57,714 bases of DNA from DASQFD01 sp035633255 (GCA_035633255.1 DASQFD010000034.1:1-57714); one strand, 5' to 3'; positions 1 to 9,061 are shown, counted from the first letter of the stretch. Notes: a model not told the origin generated them from the sequence alone. A program made the numbers and translations.

Positions 1-34
1 ACGGCAGACCATCCGATCGATCGTCGAGGCGTAA
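1..34 (+). CDS. C-terminal tail of an unidentified protein (cut by window edge)
   Basis: A frame entering from the left edge reads RQTIRSIVEA and then TAA at 32-34. Only ten residues are visible, so no family can be named. The short tail and the stop make it a plausible gene end, but this could also be chance. Confidence 0.3.
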   Translation, partial: RQTIRSIVEA

Positions 35-280
35 GCACCCACAACGATCCCGGCACCTGCCGTGCCCGCCCAGCTTCTACCGCATCCCCGGCGTGTCACC
101 CGTCAGCCACGCCGCGCCACCGACTTTGAACAGGCCCTGCCCCCCCCCGTCACGGTGGCCCCGGCGCTCACCCGGCCCGGCACCCCGGCGAGGCCGCACC
201 CCTCCCTGCGCCGAGCCCTCCGTTCACCCCCGGGGCCGGCCCGAAGTGGGCGTCCGGGTGCAGGCTGCCACGATGTGCTG

Positions 281-1318
281 GTGCGAGCCGTGGTGGTCGA
301 TGCCGTTCGGGGTCGGCCCCGGGTCCGGGACGTCCCTGAGCCCCGGCCGCCGCCCCGGGGGGTGGTGGTGCGGGTTCTCGCCACCGGGATGTGCCGCAGT
401 GACTGGCACGCGTGGGCCGGGCACGACGTGGTCGCGTTCCCGCACGTGCCGGGTCACGAGCTCGCCGGTGAGATCGTGCGGGTGGGCGCCGAGGTCGGCA
501 GGTGGCAGGTCGGCGACCGGGTGACCGTCCCGTTCGTCTGCGGGTGCGGACGCTGCCCGCTGTGCCTGGCGGGGCAGGCGCAGGTCTGTCCCGACCAGGA
601 ACAGCCCGGCTTCACGCACTGGGGGTCCTTCGCGGAGTACGTCGCCCTGCACGCCGCCGACACGAACCTGGTGGCCGTCCCCGACCGGCTCGACGTGACC
701 GCCGCGGCGAGCCTCGGGTGCCGGTTCGCGACGGCATACCGGGGCCTGGTGGCCCGCGCCCGGGTGACCGAGGGCGAATGGGTGACCGTGGTCGGTGCCG
801 GCGGCGCCGGGCTCAGCGCCGTGATGATCGCCCGCGCCCTCGGCGCCCGGGTGGTCGCGGTGGACCGGAACCCGAGCGCCCTCGCCACCGCCCTCGCCCT
901 CGGCGCGGAGCACGTGGTGCGTGCCGACGGCGTCGACGTCCCCACCGCCGTCGCGGACCTGACCGGTGGGGGCAGCCACGTCGCCGTGGACGCGGTCGGC
1001 AGTGCACGGACCTGTGCGGACGCGATCCTCAGCCTGCGCCGACAGGGTCGCCACGTCCAGATCGGCCTGCTCCCGCCGGTCGACGGTGATCCGCCGGTGC
1101 CGATGGCCCGAGTGATCGCCTGGGAGCTCGACGTGCTGGGCACCCACGGGATGGCAGCGGTGGACTACCCGGCCATGATGGCGCTCGTCGAGAACGGTTC
1201 GCTGCAGCCGGAGCGGCTGGTCCGGCGCACCATCGGGCTCCACGAGGCCGCCGAGCTCCTGCCCCGGTTCGACCGGTCGAGCATCGCCGGCATGACGATG
1301 ATCGACCCGGCCCGCTGA
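281..1318 (+). CDS. Zinc-dependent alcohol dehydrogenase (MDR family)
   Basis: Predicted cytosolic NAD(P)-dependent alcohol/aldehyde oxidoreductase of 345 aa, a normal medium-chain length. The catalytic zinc ligands are visible: Cys38 in TGMCRSDWH, His59-Glu60 in PGHE, and a third Cys in SLGCRFATA. The structural zinc site is Cys89/92/95/103 (CGRCPLC plus a distal C). A Rossmann motif GAGGAG follows in the middle of the protein. The GTG at 281 gives the family-typical start MRAVVV; a CACGAT hexamer six bases upstream (269-274) fits a leaderless promoter. A much longer upstream extension in the same frame is low-complexity and rejected. It stands alone, convergent with the acyl-CoA ligase. Substrate is unknown. 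Confidence 0.88.
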   Translation: MRAVVVDAVRGRPRVRDVPEPRPPPRGVVVRVLATGMCRSDWHAWAGHDVVAFPHVPGHELAGEIVRVGAEVGRWQVGDRVTVPFVCGCGRCPLCLAGQAQVCPDQEQPGFTHWGSFAEYVALHAADTNLVAVPDRLDVTAAASLGCRFATAYRGLVARARVTEGEWVTVVGAGGAGLSAVMIARALGARVVAVDRNPSALATALALGAEHVVRADGVDVPTAVADLTGGGSHVAVDAVGSARTCADAILSLRRQGRHVQIGLLPPVDGDPPVPMARVIAWELDVLGTHGMAAVDYPAMMALVENGSLQPERLVRRTIGLHEAAELLPRFDRSSIAGMTMIDPAR

Positions 1319-1340
1319 CCCCTGCGAGCCCCCTGCGAGC
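1319..1340. repeat. 11-bp perfect tandem duplication after the ADH stop
   Basis: CCCCTGCGAGC occurs twice back to back (1319-1329, 1330-1340), directly after the stop codon of the dehydrogenase gene. No function is evident. Confidence 0.8.
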
Positions 1341-1370
1341 CGCACCTCCTGCCAGAGGGCCGGCCGAGCC

Positions 1371-1404
1371 GGGTCTGCGGGGCGGGCGGGTCTGCGGGGC
1401 GGGC
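1371..1404. repeat. 17-bp perfect tandem duplication in a convergent gap
   Basis: GGGTCTGCGGGGCGGGC occurs twice in tandem (1371-1387, 1388-1404) between the 3' ends of the dehydrogenase and acyl-CoA ligase genes. Confidence 0.8.
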
Positions 1405-1412
1405 GGCCGGGG

Positions 1413-2993
1413 TTACCCGTCGACGTCGGGCACCCGGCGCAGCTCGCGCCGGATCAGCTTCCCGTTGGCCGTGCGGGGCAGGGTCGCCACGATCCGCACC
1501 TGCCGGGGGCACTTGTATGCCGCGAGGCGGGCCCGCGCGTGCGCCACCAGGTCCGCCTCGAAGGCGCCCGACGCGCGGCCTCCCTCGCCCGTGCCTCCCC
1601 CCAGGAGCCCGCAGTCCCGCGGCACGACGAACGCCGTGACGACCGTCAGCTCCTCCCGCACCGGCACCTCGGTCACGGCCACGTCCGCCACCCCCGGGTG
1701 CTGCGCCAGGCAGTGCTCCACCTCCAGCGGCGAGACGCGGTACCCCAGCGAGGTCATCACGTCGTCGGCGCGCCCGTGGTGGTGGACGTAGCCGTCGTCG
1801 TCGAGGTCCACCAGGTCGGCGCTGACGAACCACTCCCCCCGGGTCACGGCGGCGTCCTCCTCCGGCCGCTCCCAGTAGCGCAGCATCAGCCCGGGGTCGG
1901 ACCGGTGCACCGCCAGCAGCCCCCGGGCCCCCACCGGAACCGGCCGCTCGCCGTCCACCGTCAGCACCGCCACCCGCCGCCCGGCCTGCGGCCGCCCGGG
2001 GCTCCCGGGGTGCACCGGGACGGTCGGCGAGGACGACACGAACGTCGACACCTCGCTCATCCCGAGCGCCTCGTACATCTCCAGCCCGGTCCGCTCCCCC
2101 CAGGCCGTGCGCAGCGCCGGCGACAGCGCCTCACCGGCCGTGACCACGTGCCGCAGCGTCCGGAGGTCGCCCTCGCGCAGGTCCCCCCGGGACAGGACCT
2201 GGCGGAACACGCCGGGCACCGCCGCGAACACCGTGGCCTCGGTGGCCGCGACCAGCCGGCCCCACGCGCGCGGGTCGGGCGGGCCGACAGACACCACCGC
2301 GGTGGCCCCCACCGCCCACGGGTCGGTGAGGCCGACGCCCAGGGTGTAGGTCCAGTTGAGCGAGCCGGCGTGCAGCACCGTGTCGCCCTCGCGGATGTCG
2401 TGCCACCCGGCATACATGGGCCGCCGTCCCCACACCGCCCGGTGACCGTGCAGCACGCCCTTGGGCACCCCGCTCGTGCCCGACGTGAAGACGAGGTATG
2501 CCGGGTCCTCGCCACCGGTGTCCGCCCACCCGGCCCTCGGGCCGGCCTCGCGCCAGGCGCGCACGTCGCCGGGCGTGACCGGGCGGACGCCGTGGGGCGG
2601 GTCCACGCCGGCCGCGAGCTCCGGGGCCAGGGCGAGCGCCGACGCCCGGACGTCGTCGACCACGAAGGCCACCTCCTCCGGCGTCAGCTGCGGCGACGTC
2701 GGGACGGCGACCAGCCCGGCGGCGGCACAGGCGAAGAACAGGACGGCGAACTCGCTGGTGTTGCCCAGCCGAAGCACCACCCGGTCCCCGCGCTGGAGGC
2801 CGAGGCCGAGCAGGCCGGCGGCGCAGGCCCGCACCGCGTCGTCGAGCTCGCCGAACGTCCACCGCTCGACGCCCCGAAGCGGCTCCTCGGGGTGGTGGAC
2901 GACGAGGAGTGCGACCCGGTCGGGGGGACGGTGGGGGGCCGGCCCGAGACAGTACCGAGCGAGGTTGAACCGGCGCGGGACGGGCTCGGTCAC
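1413..2993 (-). CDS. AMP-forming acyl-CoA synthetase / aryl-CoA ligase
   Basis: Activates a carboxylic acid to its acyl-CoA through an acyl-adenylate. The 526-aa protein has the ANL-family motifs in order: the phosphate loop TSGTSGVPKG near residue 165, YEALGMSE in the middle, the hinge-region aspartate in GRADDV, and the catalytic lysine in TANGKLIRREL near the C-terminus. The N-terminal FNLARYCLG style recalls benzoate/4-hydroxybenzoate-type ligases, but the substrate cannot be read. The GTG at 2993 is chosen because a TACGCT hexamer lies exactly six bases upstream and the family N-terminus begins here; the in-frame extension upstream is Arg/Pro-rich shadow sequence. Confidence 0.88.
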   Translation of the reverse strand: MTEPVPRRFNLARYCLGPAPHRPPDRVALLVVHHPEEPLRGVERWTFGELDDAVRACAAGLLGLGLQRGDRVVLRLGNTSEFAVLFFACAAAGLVAVPTSPQLTPEEVAFVVDDVRASALALAPELAAGVDPPHGVRPVTPGDVRAWREAGPRAGWADTGGEDPAYLVFTSGTSGVPKGVLHGHRAVWGRRPMYAGWHDIREGDTVLHAGSLNWTYTLGVGLTDPWAVGATAVVSVGPPDPRAWGRLVAATEATVFAAVPGVFRQVLSRGDLREGDLRTLRHVVTAGEALSPALRTAWGERTGLEMYEALGMSEVSTFVSSSPTVPVHPGSPGRPQAGRRVAVLTVDGERPVPVGARGLLAVHRSDPGLMLRYWERPEEDAAVTRGEWFVSADLVDLDDDGYVHHHGRADDVMTSLGYRVSPLEVEHCLAQHPGVADVAVTEVPVREELTVVTAFVVPRDCGLLGGGTGEGGRASGAFEADLVAHARARLAAYKCPRQVRIVATLPRTANGKLIRRELRRVPDVDG

Positions 2994-2999
2994 GCGCCC

Positions 3000-3005
3000 A
3001 GCGTA
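3000..3005 (-). promoter_or_regulatory. -10 hexamer TACGCT, leaderless promoter of the acyl-CoA ligase
   Basis: TACGCT reads on the minus strand with a six-base spacer (GGGCGC) to the GTG at 2993, placing the predicted transcription start at the start codon. Confidence 0.5.
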
Positions 3006-3112
3006 GGACCGCCGGGGCACGGCCCCCGGCGCGTGTGGCCGGGGCAACGGTGGCCCCGTCGCGCGCTCGCCGGGCCGAGGAGGGGGGCGTGCCACCGTGA
3101 CACCATGGGGGG

Positions 3113-4621
3113 ATGAGTGAGCAGCAGAAGCACGGCGAGAGCCGGCCGCGTCCGGTGACGGAGGAGTTCCGCGCGTTCGTGCGCGAGGACTGGGCCGGGC
3201 CGGCGGCCTCGGTGAGCGCCCCCTCGCCCGCCGCCCCGCACGCCGCCGACCGGCGCGCACGGGTCTCGGCCACACACCCCGGCGAGCGGCTGGTGGTCCC
3301 GGCGGGCGGGTTCAAGGTGCGCAGCAACGACACCGACTACCTCTTCCGGCCGCACAGCGCGTTCGCCCACCTCACCGGGCTCGGCGCGGACCGGGAGCCC
3401 GACGCCGTGCTCGTCCTCGAGCCGGCGGACGGGGGCGGGCACGAGGCGGTGCTGTACCTGTGGCCGCCGGCCGGCGCGGAGAGCGACGACTTCTTCGCCG
3501 ACGCCCGGATGGGCGAGTTCTGGGTGGGGCCGCGCCCCTCCCTCGACGAGGTGGCGCTGGAGCTCGGCCTCCTCACCCGGCCGCTCGACGAGCTGGAGGC
3601 GGCGGTCGCCAAGGACGCCGGCCAGGTCGTGGTGCGGCTCGTCCGCGACGCGGACCGCGAGCTGACGGCGGCGCTGGACGTGGCTCGGGTCGCGAACGGC
3701 GCCCAGGAGGAGGGCCTGGCGGAGGCGGACGACGCGCTCGCGCACACCCTCTCGGTGCTGCGGATGGTCAAGGACGAGTTCGAGGTGCAGCAGCTCCGCG
3801 ACGCCATCGCGGCCACGCACGTGGGCTTCGAGGCGGTCATCGCCGGGCTCGCCGAGGCGGTGGAGCGGGGCCGCGGCGAGCGGTGGGTCGAGGGGGTGTT
3901 TTGCCTGCACGCCCGGCACGCCGGCAACGGCGTGGGCTACGACTCGATCTGCGCCGCCGGCGACCACGCCAACACCCTGCACTGGACCCGCAACACCGGC
4001 GACGTGCACGAGGGGGACCTCCTGCTCCTCGACGCGGGGGTGGAGGTCGAGAGCCTCTACACCGCGGACGTCACCCGGACCCTGCCGGTGTCGGGGCGCT
4101 TCACCGAGGCCCAGCGGGAGGTCTACGAGGCGGTGCTCGCCGCCCAGGAGGCCGGGCTCGCGGCCGTCCGCCCGGGGGCTCGCTTCTCCGACGTGCACGA
4201 CGCCGCCATCCGCGTGGTCGCCGAGCACCTGCACCGCTGGGGGCTGCTGCCGGAGGGAGTCGGGGTGGAGGAGACGCTCGACAAGGAGCACGGCCAGCAC
4301 CACCGCCGGTGGATGGTGCACGGCACCTCGCACCACCTCGGCATCGACGTGCACGACTGCGCGCTGGCGACCCGCGAGGAGTACCTCGACGGCGAGCTCC
4401 GAACGGGCATGGTGCTCACCGTCGAGCCGGGCCTCTACTTCAAGGCCGACGACCTCAAGGCGCCCGAGCGCCTCCGCGGCATCGGCGTCCGCATCGAGGA
4501 CGACGTGCTCGTCACCGAGGACGGCTGCGAGAACCTCTCCGCCGCCATGCCGCGCGCCGCCGACGACGTCGAGGCGTGGATCGCGCGGGTGCAGGGGTCT
4601 GCGGCGGCGACCGCAGGCTGA
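3113..4621 (+). CDS. pepP: Xaa-Pro aminopeptidase (aminopeptidase P, M24B)
   Basis: Cytosolic dinuclear-metal peptidase removing an N-terminal residue that precedes proline. The 502-aa length is typical of actinobacterial PepP. An N-terminal aminopeptidase-P domain (about residues 50-190) precedes a pita-bread catalytic domain. Metal ligands are visible in LLDAGVEVESLYTADVTRT (two Asp), MVHGTSHHLGIDVHD (His), VEPGLYF (Glu) and GIGVRIEDDV (Glu). The ATG at 3113 follows CACCAT and six G residues. That arrangement is either a leaderless promoter or a G-rich ribosome site. A bidirectional hairpin follows the stop. Confidence 0.92.
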   Translation: MSEQQKHGESRPRPVTEEFRAFVREDWAGPAASVSAPSPAAPHAADRRARVSATHPGERLVVPAGGFKVRSNDTDYLFRPHSAFAHLTGLGADREPDAVLVLEPADGGGHEAVLYLWPPAGAESDDFFADARMGEFWVGPRPSLDEVALELGLLTRPLDELEAAVAKDAGQVVVRLVRDADRELTAALDVARVANGAQEEGLAEADDALAHTLSVLRMVKDEFEVQQLRDAIAATHVGFEAVIAGLAEAVERGRGERWVEGVFCLHARHAGNGVGYDSICAAGDHANTLHWTRNTGDVHEGDLLLLDAGVEVESLYTADVTRTLPVSGRFTEAQREVYEAVLAAQEAGLAAVRPGARFSDVHDAAIRVVAEHLHRWGLLPEGVGVEETLDKEHGQHHRRWMVHGTSHHLGIDVHDCALATREEYLDGELRTGMVLTVEPGLYFKADDLKAPERLRGIGVRIEDDVLVTEDGCENLSAAMPRAADDVEAWIARVQGSAAATAG

Positions 4622-4623
4622 CT

Positions 4624-4659
4624 GTCGGTTCGGGGGTGCTGGAGGCCCCCGGAACCGAC
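4624..4659. terminator. Hairpin between convergent pepP and PIG-L genes
   Basis: GTCGGTTC pairs with GAACCGAC (8 bp) and continues as GGGGG with CCCCC across one bulged G; the loop is 9 nt. It sits three bases past the pepP stop, between convergent genes, and lacks a T-tract, as is common in actinobacteria. Confidence 0.6.
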
Positions 4660-4678
4660 ATCCTCCGTCCGGCCGGCG

Positions 4679-5413
4679 TCAGCGCCGGTCGACGACGTCC
4701 AGGGTGACGGCGTGCTCGACCCCGGCGGCCTGGCCCCCCATGCCGAGGACCCAGGTGAGCAGCTCCCGCGGCTTGGGGAAGGTGTCCGGGAGCGCGTCGT
4801 TGTAGGCCGCGTGCGCCTCCAGGGAGTGCACGCCGGCCTCGAAGTGCTCACCGGTGACGTCGACCCAGCGGTTCGGGGTCGGGCTGCCGGCGAAGCCGAG
4901 CATCCGCACCCCCTCCCACGGCTCCAGCCCCTCGGCCGCGAGCTCCGGGTGCAGCCACCGGTTGCCCGCGTCCGCCACCGCGTCCAGGGTGGCCAGGCCG
5001 ACGGCCCGGTGGTCGGCCTGGTTGACCATGCCCGCTCCGAAGCGGTCGGCGTAGGTCTGGGTGACGACGAACTCCGGCCGCCGCCGGCGGATCTCGCGGG
5101 CGATGTCCCGGCGCAGCGCCAGCCCCGCCTCCACGCGCCCGTCCGCCCACTCGCCGAAGTCGACGACGTCGACCCCCACCCGCCGTCCGGCCTCCCGCTG
5201 CTCGGCCTCCCGCGCCGGTCCGGCGAGCTCCGGTGGCATCGAGTCGATGCCCGCCTCGCCGCGCGTCAGCAGGAAGTACGTGACGGGTATGCCGGCCCCG
5301 GTCCACCGGTGCACGGCGGCGGACAGGCCGTACTCGATGTCGTCGGGGTGCGCCACGACGCAGAGAACCGAGGCGAAGTCCGTGTCGAGCGGCTCGAGGG
5401 CGGGTGCGTCCAC
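4679..5413 (-). CDS. PIG-L / LmbE-family deacetylase
   Basis: Zinc-dependent N-deacetylase fold of 244 aa. The metal-site motif AHPDD is near residue 20 and the later metal histidine is in NQADHRAVG. It removes acetyl groups from N-acetyl sugars in characterised relatives; the substrate here is unknown. It is distinct from the MshB copy at 41366-42283. The GTG at 5413 is preceded by a TATCGT hexamer with a seven-base spacer, which sets the start well downstream of the longest possible frame. It is divergent from the sugar ABC transporter operon, suggesting shared regulation. Confidence 0.82.
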   Translation of the reverse strand: MDAPALEPLDTDFASVLCVVAHPDDIEYGLSAAVHRWTGAGIPVTYFLLTRGEAGIDSMPPELAGPAREAEQREAGRRVGVDVVDFGEWADGRVEAGLALRRDIAREIRRRRPEFVVTQTYADRFGAGMVNQADHRAVGLATLDAVADAGNRWLHPELAAEGLEPWEGVRMLGFAGSPTPNRWVDVTGEHFEAGVHSLEAHAAYNDALPDTFPKPRELLTWVLGMGGQAAGVEHAVTLDVVDRR

Positions 5414-5420
5414 GGTCGCG

Positions 5421-5426
5421 ACGATA
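5421..5426 (-). promoter_or_regulatory. -10 hexamer TATCGT, leaderless promoter of the PIG-L gene
   Basis: TATCGT on the minus strand, seven bases before the GTG at 5413. Confidence 0.45.
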
Positions 5427-5481
5427 GCCCCGAGACGGCCGGTTGCAGAGGTGCAAGGGCCGACGTCACGATCCGGCATCG

Positions 5482-5589
5482 GATGCGACCTTCGGCGACC
5501 TGCCCCGAATTTCCCGGGATTGCCCCGACGCTGCGGTGGCCCGTGCCCGGCCCAAGGCGGTAGACAAGGGGCGGGTCGGAGGTCGCATC
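5482..5589. repeat. Widely spaced 10-bp inverted repeat in the divergent region
   Basis: GATGCGACCT (5482-5491) and its complement AGGTCGCATC (5580-5589) flank an 88-bp spacer between the PIG-L gene and the sugar transporter operon. The placement suits paired operators for a looping repressor, but no regulator gene is adjacent. Confidence 0.4.
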
Positions 5590-5647
5590 GGCTGCGTCGC
5601 ACCGGCACGTGCTCACGGGTGAACGAACTCGACGACGAGGAGCGACC

Positions 5648-7009
5648 ATGACCAGGAACGCGCGAGGACGGCGACGGATGGGCATGGGCGCCGGGGCGCT
5701 CGCCTTGGCCCTGCTCGCCTCCGGCTGTCTGCAGGACCCCAACCCGTCGGGGGGTGAGGGCGGTGCCGGACTGGGCGGGTTCGTCGACGGCGGCACCGCG
5801 GACGGTGACAAGACGGTGACCATCCTCGGGGCGTTCGGGGGCGACGAGCAGAAGCAGTTCGACGCCTCGCTGGCGCCGTTCGAGAAGGAGAGCGGGATCG
5901 ACGTCCAGTACACCGCGGACCAGGACTTCACGACGACGATCAAGCAGAAGGTCAGCTCCGGCGACTCCCCCGACATCGGGCTGTTCCCACAGCCGGGCGG
6001 GCTGCTGGACTTCGCGGCGGAGGGCAAGGTCAACCCCCTCGACGCCTACCTCGACTACGACAAGATCGACGCCACGCTGATCCCGGGCATGCTGGAGTCG
6101 GCACAGTTCCGGGGCCGGGTCTACGGCGCGCCGATGCGCCTGGCCGTGAAGAGCCTGGTGTGGTACCCCAAGCCGTCCTACGAGAAGGCCGGCTACTCGA
6201 CGGAGCCGAGTTCCATCCAGGACCTCGCCAAGACCACGGACAAGATCAAGGCCGACGGCACCGCTCCGTGGTGCATGGGCTGGGAGGCCGACCAGACCAC
6301 CGGCTGGGTCGGCACGGACTGGATCGAGGAGTACGTCCTGCGGATGTACGGCCCGGACGTCTACGACCAATGGACCTCGCACGCGATCCCGTTCAACGAC
6401 GAGCGCATCGTCAAGGCCTTCGACGAGTTCGGCAAGCTGGCCAAGGGGGAGGGGAACGTCCTCGGCGGGACCAAGAGCATCCTCAACACCGCGTTCGGCG
6501 ACGCCATGACCGGCGCCTTCGCCAACCCGGAGCGCTGCTACATCATGCGGCAGGGGAACTTCGCCACCGGCTTCTTCCCCGCGCCGGTGCAGCAGAACCT
6601 CGACGACAAGGTCGGCATCTTCGTGTTCCCCCGGTTCGAGGGTGGGTTCGACGGCCAGGCGATCCTCGGCGGCGGTGACATCGCGGGCCTGTTCAACGGC
6701 AACGACGACGACGCCAAGAAGGTCATGGAGTTCCTCACCTCCGACCGCTTCGGCGGACCCTGGGCCAAGGCCGGCGGCTGGCTCTCCCCCCACAAGACCT
6801 TCGACGGGGCGCAGTACCCGGACGACCTGACCCGCGAGATGGCCAAGATCGCCGCCGACGCCGACGTGTTCCGCTTCGACGGCTCGGACGTCATGCCCAA
6901 GGCGGTGGGATCGGGCACCTTCTGGACCGGCATGGTCCAGTGGATCAACGGCAGCAAGTCCTCGCAGCAGGTCTGCGACGACATCGAGCAGTCCTGGCCG
7001 AAGTCATGA
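5648..7009 (+). CDS. Carbohydrate ABC transporter substrate-binding lipoprotein (alpha-glucoside type)
   Basis: Exported lipoprotein of 453 aa that captures a sugar for the two permeases downstream. A basic n-region and hydrophobic stretch lead to the lipobox LLASGC near residue 22. The mature part (GDEQKQFDASLAPFEKESG and later W-rich loops) resembles cluster B/AglE-type alpha-glucoside binding proteins. The ATG at 5648 is preceded by GACGAGGAGCGACC, a good ribosome site; an upstream in-frame start at 5609 would bury the signal peptide. The stop overlaps the next ATG. No glycosidase or LacI-type regulator is adjacent, so alpha-glucoside specificity is an inference from sequence style. Confidence 0.85.
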   Translation: MTRNARGRRRMGMGAGALALALLASGCLQDPNPSGGEGGAGLGGFVDGGTADGDKTVTILGAFGGDEQKQFDASLAPFEKESGIDVQYTADQDFTTTIKQKVSSGDSPDIGLFPQPGGLLDFAAEGKVNPLDAYLDYDKIDATLIPGMLESAQFRGRVYGAPMRLAVKSLVWYPKPSYEKAGYSTEPSSIQDLAKTTDKIKADGTAPWCMGWEADQTTGWVGTDWIEEYVLRMYGPDVYDQWTSHAIPFNDERIVKAFDEFGKLAKGEGNVLGGTKSILNTAFGDAMTGAFANPERCYIMRQGNFATGFFPAPVQQNLDDKVGIFVFPRFEGGFDGQAILGGGDIAGLFNGNDDDAKKVMEFLTSDRFGGPWAKAGGWLSPHKTFDGAQYPDDLTREMAKIAADADVFRFDGSDVMPKAVGSGTFWTGMVQWINGSKSSQQVCDDIEQSWPKS

Positions 7010-8166
7010 GCACCACCACCAGCGTCCAGCCGGACGCCGTCCCGGACGACAAGGACGTCCGCGGTCCGGAGGCGCAGGGCGGACCGAGCATCGTCAAGCT
7101 GCTCGTCGGCATCGCCGGGATGGCGGCCGTGGTCTACGTCGTGGCCAACCTGTTCCTCGCGTTCGCCTACTACCCGCAGTGGTTCGGCCACCGGATCATC
7201 ATCGGGCTCGTCGCGCTGGTGGCCGGTGTGGCCGGCGCCGCCCTGCTCTTCTTCTTCCTCAACATGTTCGTCGAGGGGCTCCCGCGCAGGCTCTCCGAGG
7301 GTCTGATGCCGTACGCCTTCCTCGTGCCCGGGCTGGGGATGATCGCGCTCGTCCTCATCTACCCCGCCCTGCAGACGATCAACTACTCCTTCGCCAACTC
7401 CGACAGCACGGCATACGTCGGGCTCGAGAACTACGTGACCATCTTCGGCGACCCCGAGTTCCGGCAGTCGATCGTCAACAACATCCTGTGGATCGCCGTC
7501 GTGCCCGCGGTCACGGTCGTCTTCGGCGTCATCGTGGCGGTGCTCGCCGACAAGCTGACGGCGCAGGGGGAGAAGCTCTCCAAGGGGATGATCTTCCTGC
7601 CGATGGCGATCTCGTTCGTCGGGGCGTCCGCCATCTGGGGCCTGATCTACGCGTACGACGACCCGGGCGCGCCACAGACCGGCCTGCTCAACGCCATCTG
7701 GACGAGCCTGGGCGGCGACCCGCAGACGTGGCTGAACATCTCCACCGCCCGACTGAACTCCTTCCTCATGATGGTCATCCTCGTCTGGCTGCAGGTCGGG
7801 TTCGCGATGATCCTGCTGTCCTCGGCGATCAAGGGGGTGCCGGAGGACACGATCGAGGCGGCCCGGATCGACGGTGCCAGCGAGGTGCAGATCTTCTTCC
7901 GGGTGATCATCCCGCAGATCAAGGGCACGATCATCACCGTCTTCATCACCGTGCTGATTCTGGTGCTCAAGGTCTTCGACATCGTCTACGTCATGACCAA
8001 CGGACGGTTCAAGTCCAACGTCATCGCCAACCTGTTCTTCAACGAGCTGTTCGCGAACAGCCAGGCGGGCATCGCGTCGGCGATCGTGGTGGTGCTGCTC
8101 ATCGCGGTGATCCCCATCCTCGTCTACCAGGTGCGCCACTTCCGGGCCGAGGAGGCAGGCCGATGA
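7006..8166 (+). CDS. Carbohydrate ABC transporter permease 1 (AglF-like)
   Basis: Inner-membrane permease of 386 aa in the MalF/AglF position. Two N-terminal membrane segments (about residues 30-90) precede the usual six-segment core beginning at LMPYAFLVPGLGM. The EAA loop that docks the ATPase is EAARIDGASEVQIFFRV. Its ATG overlaps the binding-protein stop (ATGA), and its own stop overlaps permease 2. No ATPase gene is in the operon, so it should rely on a shared MsiK-type ATPase encoded elsewhere. Confidence 0.87.
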   Translation: MSTTTSVQPDAVPDDKDVRGPEAQGGPSIVKLLVGIAGMAAVVYVVANLFLAFAYYPQWFGHRIIIGLVALVAGVAGAALLFFFLNMFVEGLPRRLSEGLMPYAFLVPGLGMIALVLIYPALQTINYSFANSDSTAYVGLENYVTIFGDPEFRQSIVNNILWIAVVPAVTVVFGVIVAVLADKLTAQGEKLSKGMIFLPMAISFVGASAIWGLIYAYDDPGAPQTGLLNAIWTSLGGDPQTWLNISTARLNSFLMMVILVWLQVGFAMILLSSAIKGVPEDTIEAARIDGASEVQIFFRVIIPQIKGTIITVFITVLILVLKVFDIVYVMTNGRFKSNVIANLFFNELFANSQAGIASAIVVVLLIAVIPILVYQVRHFRAEEAGR

Positions 8167-9026
8167 GCCGCAGACTGATGCGGGACGGACGTCCTCGCAG
8201 CATCTTCTCCGTCGTCACGATGACCCTCCTGGCGCTGCTGTGGACGGTGCCCACGATCGGGCTGCTCGTGACCTCGTTCCGCACCCGCGACGACGTGCGG
8301 AGCTCCGGGTGGTGGACGGCGCTGCTCAACCCCTTCGACGCGGGATGGACCACACAGAACTACCGCGGCGTGCTGGAGGGCACCAACCTCGGCGCGGGGG
8401 AGATCAACAGCATCGTCGTGGCCCTCCCCGCGACGATCATCCCGATCATGTTCGCGGCGTTCGCGGCATACGCCTTCACGTTCATGCACTTTCCGGGCAA
8501 GGACCTGTTCTTCATCGCGATCATCGCCGTGCTCGTCGTCCCGATCCAGGTGGCGTTCCAGCCGATGCTCGACCTGCTCGGTCCGCGCGGGCTCGGCATC
8601 TCCGGGCAGTTCATCGCGGTCTGGCTGCTGCACACCGGCTTCGGCATGCCGCTGGCGATCTACATCCTGCGGAACTACATGTCCACGCTCCCGGTAAGTA
8701 TCGTGGAGTCGGCGAAGATCGACGGCTGCACCCACTACCAGACGTTCTGGAAGCTCGTCTTCCCGATGGCCATCCCGGCAATGGCCGCCTTTGCCACGCT
8801 GCAGTTCCTCTGGGTGTGGAACGACCTGCTCATCGCCAAGCTGTTCCTCGACGCCGACAACACCACGGTGATCGTCGAGCTGCAGCAGCTGCTCGGCACG
8901 CAGGGCCAGGGTCAGGAGCTGCTCACCGCAGGCGCGTTCATCTCGATCGTGGTGCCCATGCTCGTGTTCTTCGCCCTGCAGCGCTACTTCGTCCGCGGCC
9001 TGACCTCGGGCGCCGTCAAGGGCTGA
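8163..9026 (+). CDS. Carbohydrate ABC transporter permease 2 (AglG-like)
   Basis: Second membrane subunit of the sugar importer, 287 aa with six predicted segments and the EAA motif ESAKIDGCTHYQTFWKLV. Start ATG overlaps the preceding stop by four bases, implying coupled translation and equal stoichiometry. The periplasmic loop after the first segment (SGWWTALLNPFDAGWTTQNY) is typical of AglG-type subunits. The operon ends here; a short gap separates it from the convergent stress-protein gene. Confidence 0.88.
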   Translation: MSRRLMRDGRPRSIFSVVTMTLLALLWTVPTIGLLVTSFRTRDDVRSSGWWTALLNPFDAGWTTQNYRGVLEGTNLGAGEINSIVVALPATIIPIMFAAFAAYAFTFMHFPGKDLFFIAIIAVLVVPIQVAFQPMLDLLGPRGLGISGQFIAVWLLHTGFGMPLAIYILRNYMSTLPVSIVESAKIDGCTHYQTFWKLVFPMAIPAMAAFATLQFLWVWNDLLIAKLFLDADNTTVIVELQQLLGTQGQGQELLTAGAFISIVVPMLVFFALQRYFVRGLTSGAVKG

Positions 9027-9061
9027 AGCGGAAGCGCCCGCCGCTGGGCCGTGGAGCGGTG

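Noticed and set aside
35..280. In-frame N-terminal extension of the alcohol dehydrogenase
   Set aside because: The extension is Pro/Arg low-complexity; the family N-terminus and a -10-like hexamer both place the start at 281.
1539..3116. 525-codon plus-strand frame opposite the acyl-CoA ligase
   Set aside because: His/Arg/Pro-rich composition without motifs, exactly antisense to a gene with full family signatures.
4679..6793. Long open frame on the minus strand running through the binding-protein gene
   Set aside because: Only its 3' part (4679-5413) has family motifs and a promoter-placed start. The rest is a shadow of the high-G+C binding-protein gene.
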